Of a DNA stretch of 64,000 bases, positions 1-12,300 are shown one piece after another. Every line of letters begins with the position of its first letter. The first letter of the stretch is position 1. The stretch is taken from NCBI RefSeq assembly GCF_013373865.1, contig NC_050472.1:8179276-8243275 (forward strand), in the 5' to 3' direction. The notes beneath the pieces are model-generated. The model had not been told where the DNA came from. It searched no databases and saw only the letters and a program-made list of their open reading frames with translations. The position numbers were made by a program, and so were the translations under genes. The stretch comes from Monomorium pharaonis (lineage: Eukaryota > Arthropoda > Insecta > Hymenoptera > Formicidae).

Positions 1-322
1 GAAATAATAAAACATCATTTTTTTATAGAATAGTTTTTTTATAATAAAAGTTTTTTATAAAATTTGTATTAAATGTATTAAATGTATAACCAAAAAATAA
101 AATGTTTATTGACATTTGCAACAATATTATATTTATGTTTATTTTGATGTTTGACATGTATATTAATTACAAAATTTTAATTTTAAAAGTAACTTTCTTT
201 AGTAATAATGTTACAATAGTATCTATAAAAAATTCTTTTTGTCTGTTTTGTATATAACACATCAGGATTTCTAAAATCTTACAGAAACGTTATAAAAAGT
301 TTTCCTTCTCTATTTAACTTAC

Positions 323-535
323 TGGTAAGTTTAACATTTTCTTGAATCTTTGATTAACATCTAATCCTTTTGCTGGACGTATCAATAGAAATATTTCACG
401 AACATCTGGACATGATCGCAATACCTTTTCGATAAACACTTTACCCAAAAATCCTGTTGCACCGGTCAAAAATATACTTTGTCCTGCGTAAAAAGCAGGA
501 ATCGATTTAGCTGGATCAATTGTCACCTTATTCAT
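323..535 (-). CDS. Fatty acyl-CoA reductase paralog, exon 1 only (partial gene)
   Basis: First coding exon of a second FAR gene; the remaining exons lie beyond the left edge. The chosen start is the ATG at 535-533 (MNKVTIDPAK...). The exon carries the NAD(P)H-binding Rossmann motif TGATGFLG and ends ...KMLNLP, followed on the minus strand by a GTAAGT donor at 322-317. It is nearly identical to exon 1 of the complete FAR gene at 28685-28891: apart from the first residues (MNKV against MM) only one residue differs, K to E before KMLNLP. An in-frame ATG at 607 would add a hydrophobic leader, but that stretch differs mostly at amino-acid-changing sites between the two copies, so I treat it as 5' UTR. 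FARs reduce long-chain acyl-CoA to fatty alcohol, usually at ER or peroxisomal membranes. Whether this paralog is functional cannot be judged from here. Confidence 0.85.
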
Positions 536-842
536 TATTTTTTTACAAAAACAATATGAACAATATAAACAAAGGGATGTGAAGTAAGATATAAAGTATT
601 GAAACACTTGAAACTGCTATTATTTTTATGATAAGGGTAGATAGAGAGTCGTAGATGAAATTAAAATAAACGTTACTGATTTTAAATAGCTATGACAACT
701 TTCAATTCAAATGGTTGACAAATTTCTTTACTACTGCTTAAGTATGAATTCTATAGTCAATTTGTGTTATATATTCCAGTTTAAGTGTGATGGAATTAAT
801 AATGCTTTAATACAGGAAATGACAAAAATCGTGCAATATAAC

Positions 843-967
843 GTCGAAAGTGCAAATAATATATGCAATAATATGCATTTGCTTCGGTCTACGACATAAA
901 TGTTAAAGTCGAAAGTGCAAATAATACGTGCAATAATATGCATTTGCTTCTCTTTACGATATAAATG
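843..967. repeat. Upstream tandem repeat of about 60 bp, left FAR copy
   Basis: Two tandem units of the form gtcgaaagtgcaaataat...tgcatttgcttc...tacgatataaatgt occur about 310-430 bases upstream of the left FAR start. The same pair is present at 29208-29330 before the right FAR gene, so it predates the gene duplication. Its role is unknown; it could hold repeated regulatory sites. Confidence 0.7.
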
Positions 968-2399
968 TGTATTATAGAAATTTGTATTATAATATGTAAT
1001 ATCAAGTAACAATTTAAATTTTGCTAGTTTGTTTGCATCCTTGAAGAAGGATTTGGAAATGCATAATATAAACTGAATTTCTTCGGAATTGGATATGCTC
1101 TACTTGTATTTTTAAACCTTCGTATATAATATGCAATACAATACATTTACATAATTATTTACATAACTATAATACTTAGAATTATTTGTATTGGACACTG
1201 TTTTTATCAATATTTAATTATAATATTACAATGTAAGTCTAAAAATGAGAAAAATATAAAAGAGAGGAGTAAAAAAGATGCTTTGTAATTCAACCAAATT
1301 AAATTTTGGATTTTATTTATTTTTAAATTGTGTATAATATACATTTGTACACGAGTAATTAGCCGGAAATGATAAAGAAAAATGATAATCAAGTTAAATT
1401 AATCACGCAGTATTCAAAGCAAATGCATTAGTTTTTTAACGATTCGTTGACTTAATTATTTAGAGCTAATGTCTTTCTCGTGCATAGCATATCTTTAATA
1501 TACTGGGTAGTACATTTTAACATATCTAAGCAAATTTTTCGAAAAATTTAGAAAATATGGTAAAATGAGATAACTTTGACCTAGTCAAGATAACTTTAAT
1601 TCAAATTTTGTAAATGTTTATTTTTTTATATTGCCATTAAGTTGACTGTCCCGCTTAATTAATTTTGAATTGAAAATGTAGATAGCGATATTTAAAGATT
1701 ACAAAAAATTAGTAGAGATTAAATCAGTTTATTTGTAATTAACGCTTTTATCACACCTAGGCAAATAGATATTAATAAATTGTATTACTAATTTTAAACT
1801 GAAAAAAGGTTTTGTTGCATTAATTGGAAATTTGATAGATTCAACAGTATGTCTGTTCAAAAATAGATGAATCAGTAATCTTGTAAGAATAAATATTGTG
1901 TAGTAAAATCTATTAGATGTTCTAATTATAGAATCTCAAGTTTAGTTATATTTACCAGAAATTTTGCTTGATTCTATTAAATACTCTATCATGTATATGT
2001 TATTGATAATATTTTTTTTAGTTTAGTAATATTTTTAGTTTAGTAATCAATTTTTATTTGGATACTTTAAATTAGCAGTTTTTAAACTTTAATGAGCATA
2101 TTTCTTTATATTTACAAGGAAACATATTTAGATAAAAATAATTAATCTTAATGAAATTTGACGGATGTGTAGAGAGTTTAACACCAAATTGGACATATGG
2201 TTCCTTTTTTGCTCAACTCTGTCACTGTTGGTCTATCAAATCAGCACACAATACTTTTTAAATGTTTTTTTTAATATTTTTAATAATATTTACATTATTA
2301 GCATTTTATTGTATAAATATTATTTTGTGTTAATCATTGGAAAAGTACATTTACTATTATTATAAGTTTTTAAACACACTACACTTTATTAGATACTTT

Positions 2400-2740
2400 T
2401 GTATATACAATTATTACACAGTATTGTGTATTATATGTCGAATTGTACGTATAATACTTAACAGTGAATAATAAAATATCTCTTTTGTTAAATATACAAT
2501 AACTAAAAAAAGATATTTCTTGCTCAAAATTTTGAAGAAAAGTAATCTATTAAACATATACGTGTTTAATTATTACAAATTATAATTTTTCGTACATATA
2601 CTATCGGTGAATAAACAATCTTATTTTATGTTTTAAAGAAAATCCATTTATATATTAAACACAGAATACCAAAAAAGATGATATTTTCCACAACTGTACC
2701 AAACAGTTCAACGCTAAAAATAAATTTAAAAATAAATAAT
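2400..2740. repeat. Dispersed direct repeat, copy A
   Basis: Diverged direct repeat of about 6300-6605. The best-preserved part is around 2670-2735 against 6540-6605: both read aaaaaagatgatattttcca, then an ...actgta...aacag stretch and ctaaaaataaattt. No coding potential is seen. It may be an old duplicated flank or an unclassified repeat. Confidence 0.5.
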
Positions 2741-3067
2741 TAACATCCAATTTTAAAAAGGGGTATTATTTATTTTATCACCGTTTTTCCGCGATGCTGA
2801 TTGGTTGTTGGTTGTCAAGTTCGTGCTGTGTGACTTGCTTCACTTTGTCTTTCATGATCATATATGATCATGCATAATCATATATGCAGTCGTGTCGGCG
2901 GGGCATATATTTATGCGACTATATAATATCATATACAATTCCATACAGTAGCCAAATTTTCATTTACACGATCTTTCATGATCGTAAATTAATCATATAA
3001 CGAACTCTCTTCGTATAACAAAAACAATATATACTACGTGAATTTGCCGTGAATGATGGTTTTCTTT

Positions 3068-3300
3068 TATAAGCCTTTTGGAGTAAATTTTCTCACGAGA
3101 ACGAGAAGCGCCGTGCCTTCGCCTACCCAGCGAGAAACGATAATGAATTTGACATCAATTCGACGTCGAATCGACATCGAAATGATGATTTTAATGTCGG
3201 ATCGATGTCGATTCGATGTACTATTTCTCACTGGGTAGTGGCGATCTTGCGATCTACACGCAAATGAGAGTTCGGCTACTATACGCAATTATGTATGACC
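3068..3300. repeat. GC-richer interspersed repeat interrupted by a MITE
   Basis: 3068-3123 matches the reverse complement of about 26285-26340 (ccttttgg.gtaaattttct.acgagaa.gagaagcgccg). After the inserted MITE (3126-3235) the match resumes at 3238 with gcgatct.gcga. The family is unidentified. The copy at 26262-26340 supplies an empty site that proves the MITE insertion. Confidence 0.65.
3126..3235. mobile_element. 110-bp MITE with TA target duplication
   Basis: Short element with terminal inverted repeats CCCAGCGAGAAA / TTTCTCACTGGG flanked by TA (3124-3125 and 3236-3237). The related repeat at 26262-26340 lacks the insert and reads continuously across a single TA. TA duplication and size suggest a non-autonomous Tc1/mariner-type element. 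The interior is built of ATCGA/TCGAT-rich imperfect repeats. Confidence 0.75.
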
Positions 3301-3500
3301 ATGAATGATCGTACAATATCCTTCATATATTCATATATGGTTCCATACAAATCTATACGTGAAGGTATACAATCATGTACATACAATCATGCAAGATCGT
3401 ACAAATGGGAGTTCGGCTGCAATATAGAATCATACATGATCATGGATGGTCATGTAATAGCCTTTATATGTTCATGTATGGTTCCATACAAATCCATGAA
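3245..3500. repeat. Tandem duplication, unit about 140 bp
   Basis: Two consecutive units share agttcggct.c.ata...., then gatcatggatgatc-like sequence and catatatggttccatacaaat (3330-3352 against 3472-3494). The surroundings (2860-3640) are full of TATGATCATGTA-like short repeats. Open frames here are repeat-derived and have no recognisable protein. Confidence 0.55.
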
Positions 3501-3758
3501 TGAATATGATCATGTGCGATTATATACTCAACTATTCATGATTATATACGATCATATATTAATATACAAAATTATATATTGTTTTATGTATAATTTTATA
3601 TGCTTACGTCTAATTATATACGATCATGTATGGACAATTTTTTCCCGGAAATATACATATTACAATAGTTGCCAATTATTTATCTATCTCAGTTGGATTT
3701 TACACATATATAATTTTTGTTAAAGTTATAATTTTTTTTTAGTGTAGTTAAAAGGAAG

Positions 3759-3759
<1 letters not shown>

Positions 3760-3799
<40 letters not shown>

Positions 3800-4090
3800 A
3801 ATAACATTGTTTAATAATGTTTATATATGTTACATATGTATATACTGTAAGTATATGTATACACATAAGAATGTATATGTACACATATATATGATAAATA
3901 TGTATGTATTTTATATGTCTTTCTTTCTTTTTATTTCTCTTAATTAATAATAATAATTTCAAAGCTAAAGAGTCGCAGAATAGTCAAAAGTGAGAGAGAA
4001 AGAGAGAGAAAGTAAACACCCAATATGTACATACATACATTCAGAAAGAGAGAAAGAGAGAGAGAGAGAGAAAGAGAAAGACAGAGAATT
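3760..4090. repeat. GA-rich simple repeats
   Basis: (GA)n tracts at about 3763-3796 and 3993-4086, separated by AT-rich sequence. Confidence 0.9.
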
Positions 4091-4489
4091 AAAGATTTTT
4101 TCAAACATAATTTTTATTGCAAAAACAGAAAAGTTTACAAATTTTTTTTACTAAATTGTTTGTAAGGTCATAAATAAGAACACTCAATACATCCTCTCCC
4201 TGCTTGAATGACCGCCTTCACCCACATAACATCGGACATTTTATGTATATGCATTATTATGATATTTTTCCTCTATAACGTGAACTTGCACGCCCACGCG
4301 TAAGGAGTAATTCTTGCAATTACCGCTGGGCGATGCAACTTAGCCCTTTCTCCGAAGTCAAGTGATTCTCTCTTGCATGTAAGTCACTTGCGGAGGTCAC
4401 TAGCAACTCCGAAATCAGACCTCAAATCTCATTTTTATTAGCTACCGTGCCTCGAATACGGTACCGCACGCAATACACAATCCCCCACA

Positions 4490-5010
4490 AATTTGTATCA
4501 TGTATATTCTATGTACATGTTATATATATATATATATATATATACTATGGACATATATATAATATTATGCATGTATTACCTATTATGCATGTATATACAT
4601 AATATATACATTGTATATCAAATTGTTTTATGGGATATATTTAGGTACACATCCGGTTTTATTTGCATATACATTTAACGTTCTTTGTATGTATATTGCA
4701 TCAAGTATATACATAGAATATATATATATATATAATGTACATACTATCTAATGTGTGTACAATGTATATATATAATATATACATATTACATATAATAATG
4801 TATATACGGAATATACATACATACAATATACATATTATATACATATGTATATACTTTGAATCTTCTATGTACATACATTAATTCGGTTTCATTTGCACAT
4901 ACATTTCACATCCAATACATTACATATATACATTACATTAAGAAAGTATATACCTGGAATATGTAATATACATAAATGTATGTACAATGTATGTACTAAG
5001 TATATTTTTA
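4490..5010. repeat. TATACAT-rich low-complexity block
   Basis: About 500 bases dominated by TATATA, TACATA and ATGTAT words, with no open frame of interest. Probably expanded microsatellite DNA. Confidence 0.8.
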
Positions 5011-5182
5011 CTAAGTTTATTTTATGTTTTGTGGACATTCTCGGTCTGAAGCATTCGCAGGTTTTAATGTGTCGCGGTCCATATCGGCGAATGCCGCTTC
5101 AATAGTGGTTGCCGCTCTCAATGCGACGTTTGGATGTCTGATCTTGTTGGTGACCCTTTCAACCATGCTCCAAACATAGAAG

Positions 5183-5552
5183 TCTTCAGATAGCCAGTAT
5201 GATATAATAAAGATATTAGCATCTTGCTACGCATTTATGTCGTCCATTGTGCTGTTGTTTGCTAGCATTCGATCGTCGGAAATAAAATTCTTTGCACATT
5301 TCAAACATTATGCTAGCATTACTTAAGATCAGTGTCGAATGCTAGCAAATAACCCAGCAAACACAGAACATGTTGTAATATTGCTGTGATGTTGCTACAA
5401 TGTTATAACATTGCCGCAATGTTGCTGCTATGTTCTGTGTTTGCTGGGAACAACACAAGGGACGACGTAAATGCGTAGCAAAATGCTAACATCTTTATTA
5501 GTAACATAAGAACAATATGTGCTCATACATACATTTGTGGCTATCTGGGTCC
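5183..5552. mobile_element. Foldback MITE inside the mariner remnant
   Basis: Inverted arms: agatagcca..ataataaagatattagcatcttgctacgcattt on the left pairs with the right arm at about 5465-5552, which ends tggctatct. A second internal inversion, ttgctagcattcga / tcgaatgctagcaa, is at 5257-5271 and 5336-5348. It separates the N- and C-terminal parts of the transposase and is itself interrupted by 5353-5448. Confidence 0.65.
5353..5448. mobile_element. 96-bp palindromic MITE nested in the previous MITE
   Basis: Terminal inverted repeats CCCAGCAAACACAGAACAT / ATGTTCTGTGTTTGCTGGG with an interior of repeated GCTGYRATGTTGC words. It lies in the right half of the larger foldback MITE, giving three nesting levels. 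A partial copy is found at 44760-44796. Confidence 0.7.
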
Positions 5553-6299
5553 AAAGGATTTAAATATGGGCTGTTGGGAAGCTAGAATTTGGACCAAAAC
5601 ATGTCGACGTTGTCCGACAACCAATTTTGAACCAAATGGTGTTGCAAAACCTTTGTTGGACTTCTCCGACTCATTATACTTCGCGACGACATCATACACA
5701 GTCGATCTCAGGTACCCGAAAAACCGAATGATTTCTATCGCTGAGCGCCCAGCGCGAACACTTTCGATAATCGCGGCTCTTTGGTTACACTTCGCACTTG
5801 ATTTCAACATTGCGACTGTTTCGAGATTATGACTGTTTAGTACATGCGTCAAGCTATTTGGATGCCAATCGTGACCACTACAAATGGTACAGAACGGTAG
5901 GAAATTCAAATAAAATTTTGTCCAGATTTTGGTGCCGCACCCTGTACATATGCGCATTACATAATTTTAAATATATCGTTATTTCATAACCACTATTTTA
6001 AATTTTACTTTTGATAGGTGACTTAAAATTAACACCTCCAGAAACCCACAAAATTATTTCCATCATATAAAGGCATCTCTTCTAGAAAAGCCGAAGATAT
6101 AAAAGGATTAAAATGAATAATATGTAACGATTTACATTTTAGAAAAAGTAACGGTAAAAGTAATGCGCGCATAAAAAAACAACTTTGGTATTTGTAACAG
6201 TGCAGTGATGTAGATACTTGTTACAAGATGCACGTGACTGCAAGTTTCATTTCGTATACAATGGAAAAATACATGCATACATTGATTATTTCACTTTTG

Positions 6300-6605
6300 C
6301 ACCTTATTTACACTTTGTATATTATGTATTAAATATATACACATGATATTTAACAATATAAACAATAAAATATTTTTATTACATTGAAAATACATAATAA
6401 ATTTAAGGAGAAAAATACCCTTGACTAAAAAAGATATGCATTGTATATGTGTTTGATTATCATAAATTTCAGTTCCTTATACAATATTGGTGAGTAAATA
6501 ATTTTATATCTACAAAAAGATCCACTTGTATATTATCCATAACATACCAAAAAAGATGATATTTTCCATCACTGTAGAGAACAGATGTACTCTAAAAATA
6601 AATTT
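6300..6605. repeat. Dispersed direct repeat, copy B
   Basis: Diverged partner of 2400-2740, in the same orientation. No open frame or terminal structure recognised. Confidence 0.5.
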
Positions 6606-6991
6606 AATTAATTATGTAATATTATGTAAATCTTAATTATAGATAAGAGATTGTTTATATTATATTAAACAGGAAATTATATTAATTCTAATTTGTTAAT
6701 TAATATAATCAAAAATGTTTTATTTTTTTTTTTTTTTATTTATACTTATGTCATACTATACAAATTTATTAGTTGAAACTCTTATATCAACTTATTGAAC
6801 AGACTAAATTTATCTAATTTGATTCGATTGTAGTTTTGACGTAACCAAATTTACTCAACCCAGAGATTTATATATATATAATGTTTATATTTATATTTAT
6901 ATTAAGTTGGTGCAAAAATAATTGCGGTTTTTGGAAGTTCAAAATACATGCGGTTATTCTGGGCATCAACCGTGTAATTTCATGTGAAATT

Positions 6992-7144
6992 CTTAGACTG
7001 ATATTCATAGTCGGATCTTATTTAAAGATCGTCTCAAGCAATGTCTTAAGATGCTAATACGGCTCTGTGATTGGCTAATGGCATCTTAAAACAGTACTTA
7101 AGATGATCTTAAATATAAGATCCGACTATGAATACCGGCCTTAG
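6992..7144. mobile_element. Foldback MITE
   Basis: Inverted ends cttagactgatattcatagt / actatgaataccggccttag followed inward by cggatctta / taagatccg, with a second internal inversion of aagat words. About 150 bp, with no coding capacity. Confidence 0.65.
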
Positions 7145-7999
7145 AACACATACCTGGAAGGTGAACAGCTTATGCTTCCCGTAGAAAAGATTTGTGTCCA
7201 AGTTGGGTGCGAGAGAAAAAGGTAGATTATATATAAGCCTTGCTCGCAATGTGCAAACGCAAGTAACGTCACGCTCACCGCACGTTTGAAAATTGAAATG
7301 TAATTTTTAATTGAGATACAATAGACAATAATCGAAAAGATGATAATTAATGTACATACTATGATAAATAATAATAAACTGTATTTATAAATAATAATAG
7401 ACTTTACTTTAAATTTTTTTTATAAGTACAATAACAAATAACATTTAAGATATATTACTGATGCTTAAAGTGTATTAACTTTGAATATTTTGTCGAATAA
7501 ATTTTTTATGTTTATATCACTTGCACTTTTTCCTTCGTGGAATAAACACAAATTTATATAAATTTTAGCAGTAATTTGTATAAATTCAGTCTTGTGATTA
7601 TTTGAAGCATCTTGTTCCATGATATGTTCCGTCATTTTAGTATTATTAAAAACTGAATGGAAACAGTTTAAAACGTTTATATGACTAATACATTTTCAGT
7701 ATTTTTTGCGATCAATATCGATGCCATCGAGATATTTCTTATATTATAACTCCTAACCTCCTACAATAATAATGCTATTTAACTTGCGGTTGCTCTCATT
7801 GCGGAATAAAGTGAAAACCTACTTTTCTCTTTTATTAAAACATATTTCTCGTCACACTTAACTTGGATACAAGCTCGATTCTTCATTTTCCTTCCAGGTA
7901 TATACATACATATATGTTTTAAGGTAAAATTTTTCACTTTTCGCTTTCCATCGTTGGAAAAAAGTTACACGATCAGTGCCATGAAATAGACTTTGTTCG

Positions 8000-8300
8000 A
8001 CTATATTTAAATAGTAAATTATTTTCAAGGTCTCGAGACGCTTTCGATCTGCTCCAATAATAGCTTTTAACTCATTATTATCAATTGCAGAATAATGCGT
8101 TCACGTCTTCGATTTTCATCTTCGTTGAAAAATTTTTGAAACCAGTGTTGAGTTACAGTTATAGGCTCACTAATGATATTCTCACCAAACACTTCATTGG
8201 CTGCGTTTAGGAGAGGATGTAGCGGTGAAACAGTTGTAAAGTTCTCAAACACGATTGGTTGTTGCCTTTCTTTTTTAGTTGAATCTAATGTATAAATCAA
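8000..8300 (-). pseudogene. Mariner transposase N-terminal fragment
   Basis: Open frame 8300-8067, then a frameshift into HYSAIDNNELKAII. The order (VFGEN...WFQKFF...ED, then SAIDNNELKAII.AD) follows the helix-turn-helix half of mariner transposases of the SETMAR type. No catalytic DDD region is recognised nearby. Confidence 0.5.
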
Positions 8301-8316
8301 GTTTTAGTTGCATCTA

Positions 8317-8528
8317 TTCTCTAAATTTCTTAGAGTGAAAATACTGCCACTCCAATTTTTCGAGTGATTTTTCACTCAATTTCAAGTGATTTTTTACTCT
8401 TTAAGAGTGAAAAAAATTGGAGTGACAATATTTTCACTCTTAAAGAGTGAAAAATCACTCGAAATTGAGTGAAAAATCACTCGAAAAATTGGAATGGCAG
8501 TATTTTTACTCTAAGAAATTTAGAGAGT
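8317..8528. mobile_element. Near-perfect 210-bp palindrome (foldback MITE)
   Basis: The arms start ctctaaatttcttagagtga and end with its inverse. The arms are made of repeated CGAGTGATTTTTCACTC and TTAAGAGTGAAAA words, so the arms themselves contain smaller palindromes. Little divergence between the arms suggests it is young or gene-converted. Confidence 0.7.
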
Positions 8529-8538
8529 AAATATACAA

Positions 8539-8769
8539 GGCATGTTCTACAATAGCTGGAGTAAGCATGGAGTAAGAAGTAAGACTCGGCGTAAAAGAGT
8601 TAATCCAGTGTAAGAAAGCTGGCGTAAGGGTGTAGACGAAATAAATGATTTCATTTCGTCTTACTCCTACTCCTGCTTTTCTTAATGCTCGGTCAATCAC
8701 AGCGCAGAAGGAAATTACCTTACTCTTATTTCTTACTCTATTCTTACCCCAGTTATTGTAGACCAGGCC
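8539..8769. mobile_element. Foldback MITE
   Basis: Left arm aggcatgttctacaatagct..ggagtaag; right arm, inverted, aggcctggtctacaataact..ggggtaag. The interior carries many GTAAG/CTTAC words. An open frame through it is not protein-like. Confidence 0.6.
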
Positions 8770-9397
8770 TAAATAAATCATATAAAAGATCGAGTTTTAC
8801 AACAGTTACACTGTCTCAATTTGAATTTATATAACAAAATTGTACAAATTTGCTTCTTTCCGGTTTTATTTCGGTAAGAAACATAATCTTGTAAACAAGT
8901 GAAACAAGAGGTTAAACGTAAATTAATAAAACAAATTTCAAAATGATGTACTATTTGAATATAGTCGGATAAAAATTTACTTCAGAATAACCGCGTAAAT
9001 TTTGAATTTCAGAAAAACCGCAATTATTTTAACACTAACAACGTAATATACATATATATATACACTTAAATTTAAAAAAAAATTAAAATATGTATAATAA
9101 ATGTTAAAGTGCATCCTGGAAAAGTTTTGATTTGAAAAGTAAAAATGCTTTGTAACAAATGTATTTGTATAATGCATAAGTATATTATGATATATTCATA
9201 CATGCATGAGCATATTATAATTGCTGCAAATTTATTTTAATAAATTGTAATAATAAAATGACCTTAAATATTACTTATGAAATTATTTAATTATTTCTTC
9301 TTGTTAGTGTTAGACACTATAATGACACTAATAATGGGAACCAATAATTACAGGAATAAGTAATAAATAATAATTGTTATCTAATGCAAAGATATGA

Positions 9398-12300
9398 CTA
9401 GAGTCTATATCTACATATAATGTCACCGTCTATTCTTATGTATCTTATAATACAATAATACTTGTACCTTTGTCGACGTACTCTAGCTTCATCTAATTGG
9501 TTTAAGTCTTCATGAAGAAGAAACTTTTTGCCACCAATTATAGAGTTCCTTCAAATCATGAAATATTTTTAACCATATTTATAAACATTTAAAAGCCTTA
9601 AACTATTTTTGTAATAAAGACATTATTAATCCTTTGTTGACACTCTGGGTGTAAGCTACGCGTACAATAACTTTAACGCTCTGTACGTTTTCCAATTTTT
9701 AGAATATTGAACAAGTGGCACCATTTAGTACTAGATTGGAGAATTAACTACAATTTAGGACTATTACGTACGCGTGGCAAGCGTCAGTGTGGTCTTACCT
9801 GTCGTCAGAGGGAGGTTATGGGTGTGAACTATATGTGTCACACGTCAGTTTCGACTAAACTAAAAAACCTTGCGTTTTCGACTATTTTGTTAGTATTGAT
9901 AGTAAGTGTAATAACCTTATAATATTTGCAATTTCTTTTAAATTTTGTTTATTTATTTTACATAAATTAATTTATGTGAAATATTTAGTTTAGTCGATCA
10001 GCTGACGTCTTTAACACATTGGGTAATTCACATGCATAACCTGCTTCTGACGACAGCTAAGACAACATTGACGCTTTTCACGCGTACGTAATAAAGTCCT
10101 AAACTATTCCAATTTTATTTATAAATGTTTTACATTTTTTTTGTCCAAAAATAAAGCTTTTATTAAAAAATTTTTGGTTTTTATTTATCGTAACAATCTA
10201 CTTTTCATATGCAAAATAAGTTTTTTTTTTTTCAGAGTCCACTAAAAATTATTTTTTTCTTAAAATATTATATTTAAACAACTCTGCAGATTTTTAGTTT
10301 CTAACATTAAAATCTATAAAAATTACAATTTTTTAAATATCTTTTTTTTTTTTGACATATAATAAACAAAAATTTTTTTACAGAAACTATAATAAGATTT
10401 TATTAAAAAAATTATTGCAATACATTTAAGAAAACTTGATTAAATTGACCTACAATTTTTATTATAACGATTGAATGCTTTATATGAAAATGGCAGTTGT
10501 TAAAAATTGTTCTCGGTGTGAGCCCAATTTGTCAAAATTGATCGAAAAAAATGTGTGTCAACAAAAAGTTAAAAATAAAAGATATAATATGCTTACTTGA
10601 AATATTTTTTTATATCATAAGCGGAATAATCGAAAGAAAACATTTTTTGTTCTTCAGGTGGTATTAAGGATGTCAAGAACGATTTATTTATATTGCTGTA
10701 TTCCCAATTATTAGACGAAAAGTAATATGTAACACAATTGACAACATATAATAGTCGTACCAATCGTATTGCCCTAAATAACATATTCATTAAAATAAAA
10801 TTTGAACATAACGATATACATACGTATTCAACTATATTATTGAATCTGTAGATTTAAAATTTATAAAATGTTGTAAAACAATTGTTTCAAAAAACAATTA
10901 TCTTCATATGTGCTATTACACTGAGAGAAAAATATATAATATTTACGACTATAATTGCATAGTAAAATAATTATAAAGTTAGAAATGTTATTTTTATAGT
11001 AATTATTACTATAATATTGGTAATAATAACTTTAATTTATATTGTTGAATAACTATAAAATATAGTTGAGGTGCCAGTGGACCATAAATTTATAGTTGAT
11101 TTAAATTATATTATAGTTCTCATAACCATAATATTAGTTTATGTAACTTATGATATGGTTGCTATAAATTAAAATTAAAATTTTTATACACTTTTATAAA
11201 AATGTATACACTAGTTGTAGCATAAAATGACCATTATAAGCATTTACCATAAATATATAGTTATTATTACCAATATTACAGTAATAATTACTATAAAAAT
11301 GATATTTCTAACTATAATTATTTTACTATGCAATTATAGTCGTAAATATCATATATTTTTCTCTCAGTGTATATAAAAGTTATATGGGAATTTTTTTCTA
11401 AATATGTAGAACAAAGAGTTTAATAGATAGAGAAAATAAAAATTTATGTAAGAAAGAATAAATGTTTTTTATAATTAAAGAAAATTATTTTGAATCATGG
11501 CTGCGCATTAAAAAAAAATTATGGTTTAGTTTCAATTACTGTTCATATTGCTGAATATTACATTTCTGTAAAGGCTACCCAATAATAAAATTAAAAAATG
11601 TCAAATAAACAATTGTTCAAAATTAAAGGGGGGGGGGGGTATACATGTTGAACGAGAATTTTTAAGCTATTTTTGAGAATTTTTTTCTTAAAAATTAATA
11701 ATGCAATTGTTTTGAGATTTTAACATAATTTTATCACACATTAGAAAAAACTAAAAAAAGTTTTCTTAATATACATATAATCATTTAAATATACTAATAT
11801 ATTCGCCGAGGTGTCAGACACTATTTTTGGCTAGGACTCAAATTGCAACCGTGCTACAGTCGTCAATTTTTATTCGAAACATGGAAATCAAAAAGATTCT
11901 TGAAAAGTAGGCCAATAGTTTACCGATAAATGTTAAATAAAAATTTTAAGTCCAAAGTTAATTTTGGTGGCACAAGAAATAACAATTTTTTACATTTTTG
12001 TTTTTCTACTGCAAAATTAATTATTTCAACATTTTTTGTTGCAAATTGGTTATATTCACCAATAAAATACTTATTTATCTAAAAACATACGAAATTTTAT
12101 TGCAATCAATTTAGTAGTTTTTAAGACATCGCGATTGTAGATTTTGAAAAAGTAATTTGGAGAAAAACACGTTCAAAAATTTTGTAATAAAAAGTTCTTA
12201 CTTTACAAAAACTATGGCTATTTATCGCTAATCAGCAATTTCTGGCAAATACATTAGTTTGTCTGTATTCTCGAAGAAGAAAAAGAAGAAAGCAATAAAA

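Larger units (their letters stand above)
1..2037. repeat. Segmental duplication, left copy (FAR intron 1, exon 1 and upstream)
   Basis: This stretch aligns collinearly with about 28375-30400. The match covers part of intron 1, exon 1 and about 1.5 kb upstream of the start codon, with small indels and scattered substitutions. It stops abruptly near the phrase ttagtttagtaatattt (about 2030), which is followed by unrelated sequence in each copy. It continues off the left edge, so the true duplication is larger and includes more of the FAR gene. Confidence 0.9.
5019..5957 (-). pseudogene. Mariner-like transposase remnant, internally deleted and interrupted by a MITE
   Basis: On the minus strand the N-terminal helix-turn-helix part is open at about 5541-5850. 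It contains CNQRAAIIESVRAGRSA and RSTVYDVVAKY, typical of a mariner-like family common in ants. The C-terminal part appears at about 5040-5175, with DFYVWSMVERVTNK and RAATTIEAAFADMD. Most of the catalytic middle is missing, and a foldback element (about 5183-5552) lies between the two parts. The outer right end near 5946 reads, on the minus strand, CAGGGTGCGGCACCAAAATC, a plausible terminal inverted repeat. Not functional. Confidence 0.75.
6906..9039 (-). mobile_element. Old mariner-type element with several nested MITEs
   Basis: Terminal inverted repeats: gttggtgcaaaaataattgc on the left, and on the minus strand from the right end gttagtgttaaaataattgc followed by ggttttt. Both resemble ends of mariner elements of insects. 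Inside, on the minus strand, is a degraded transposase: NEVFGENIISEPITVTQHWF.KF then, after a frameshift, SAIDNNELKAII.AD (about 8000-8200). Foldback elements at 6992-7144, 8317-8528 and 8539-8769 have inserted into it. Confidence 0.6.

Noticed and set aside
536..607. Hydrophobic N-terminal extension (MFQYFISYF...) on the FAR proteins
   Set aside because: In frame in both copies, but the differences between copies are mostly amino-acid-changing while the rest of the exon is almost invariant. FARs normally begin near SIPAFYAG, so this is better read as 5' UTR.
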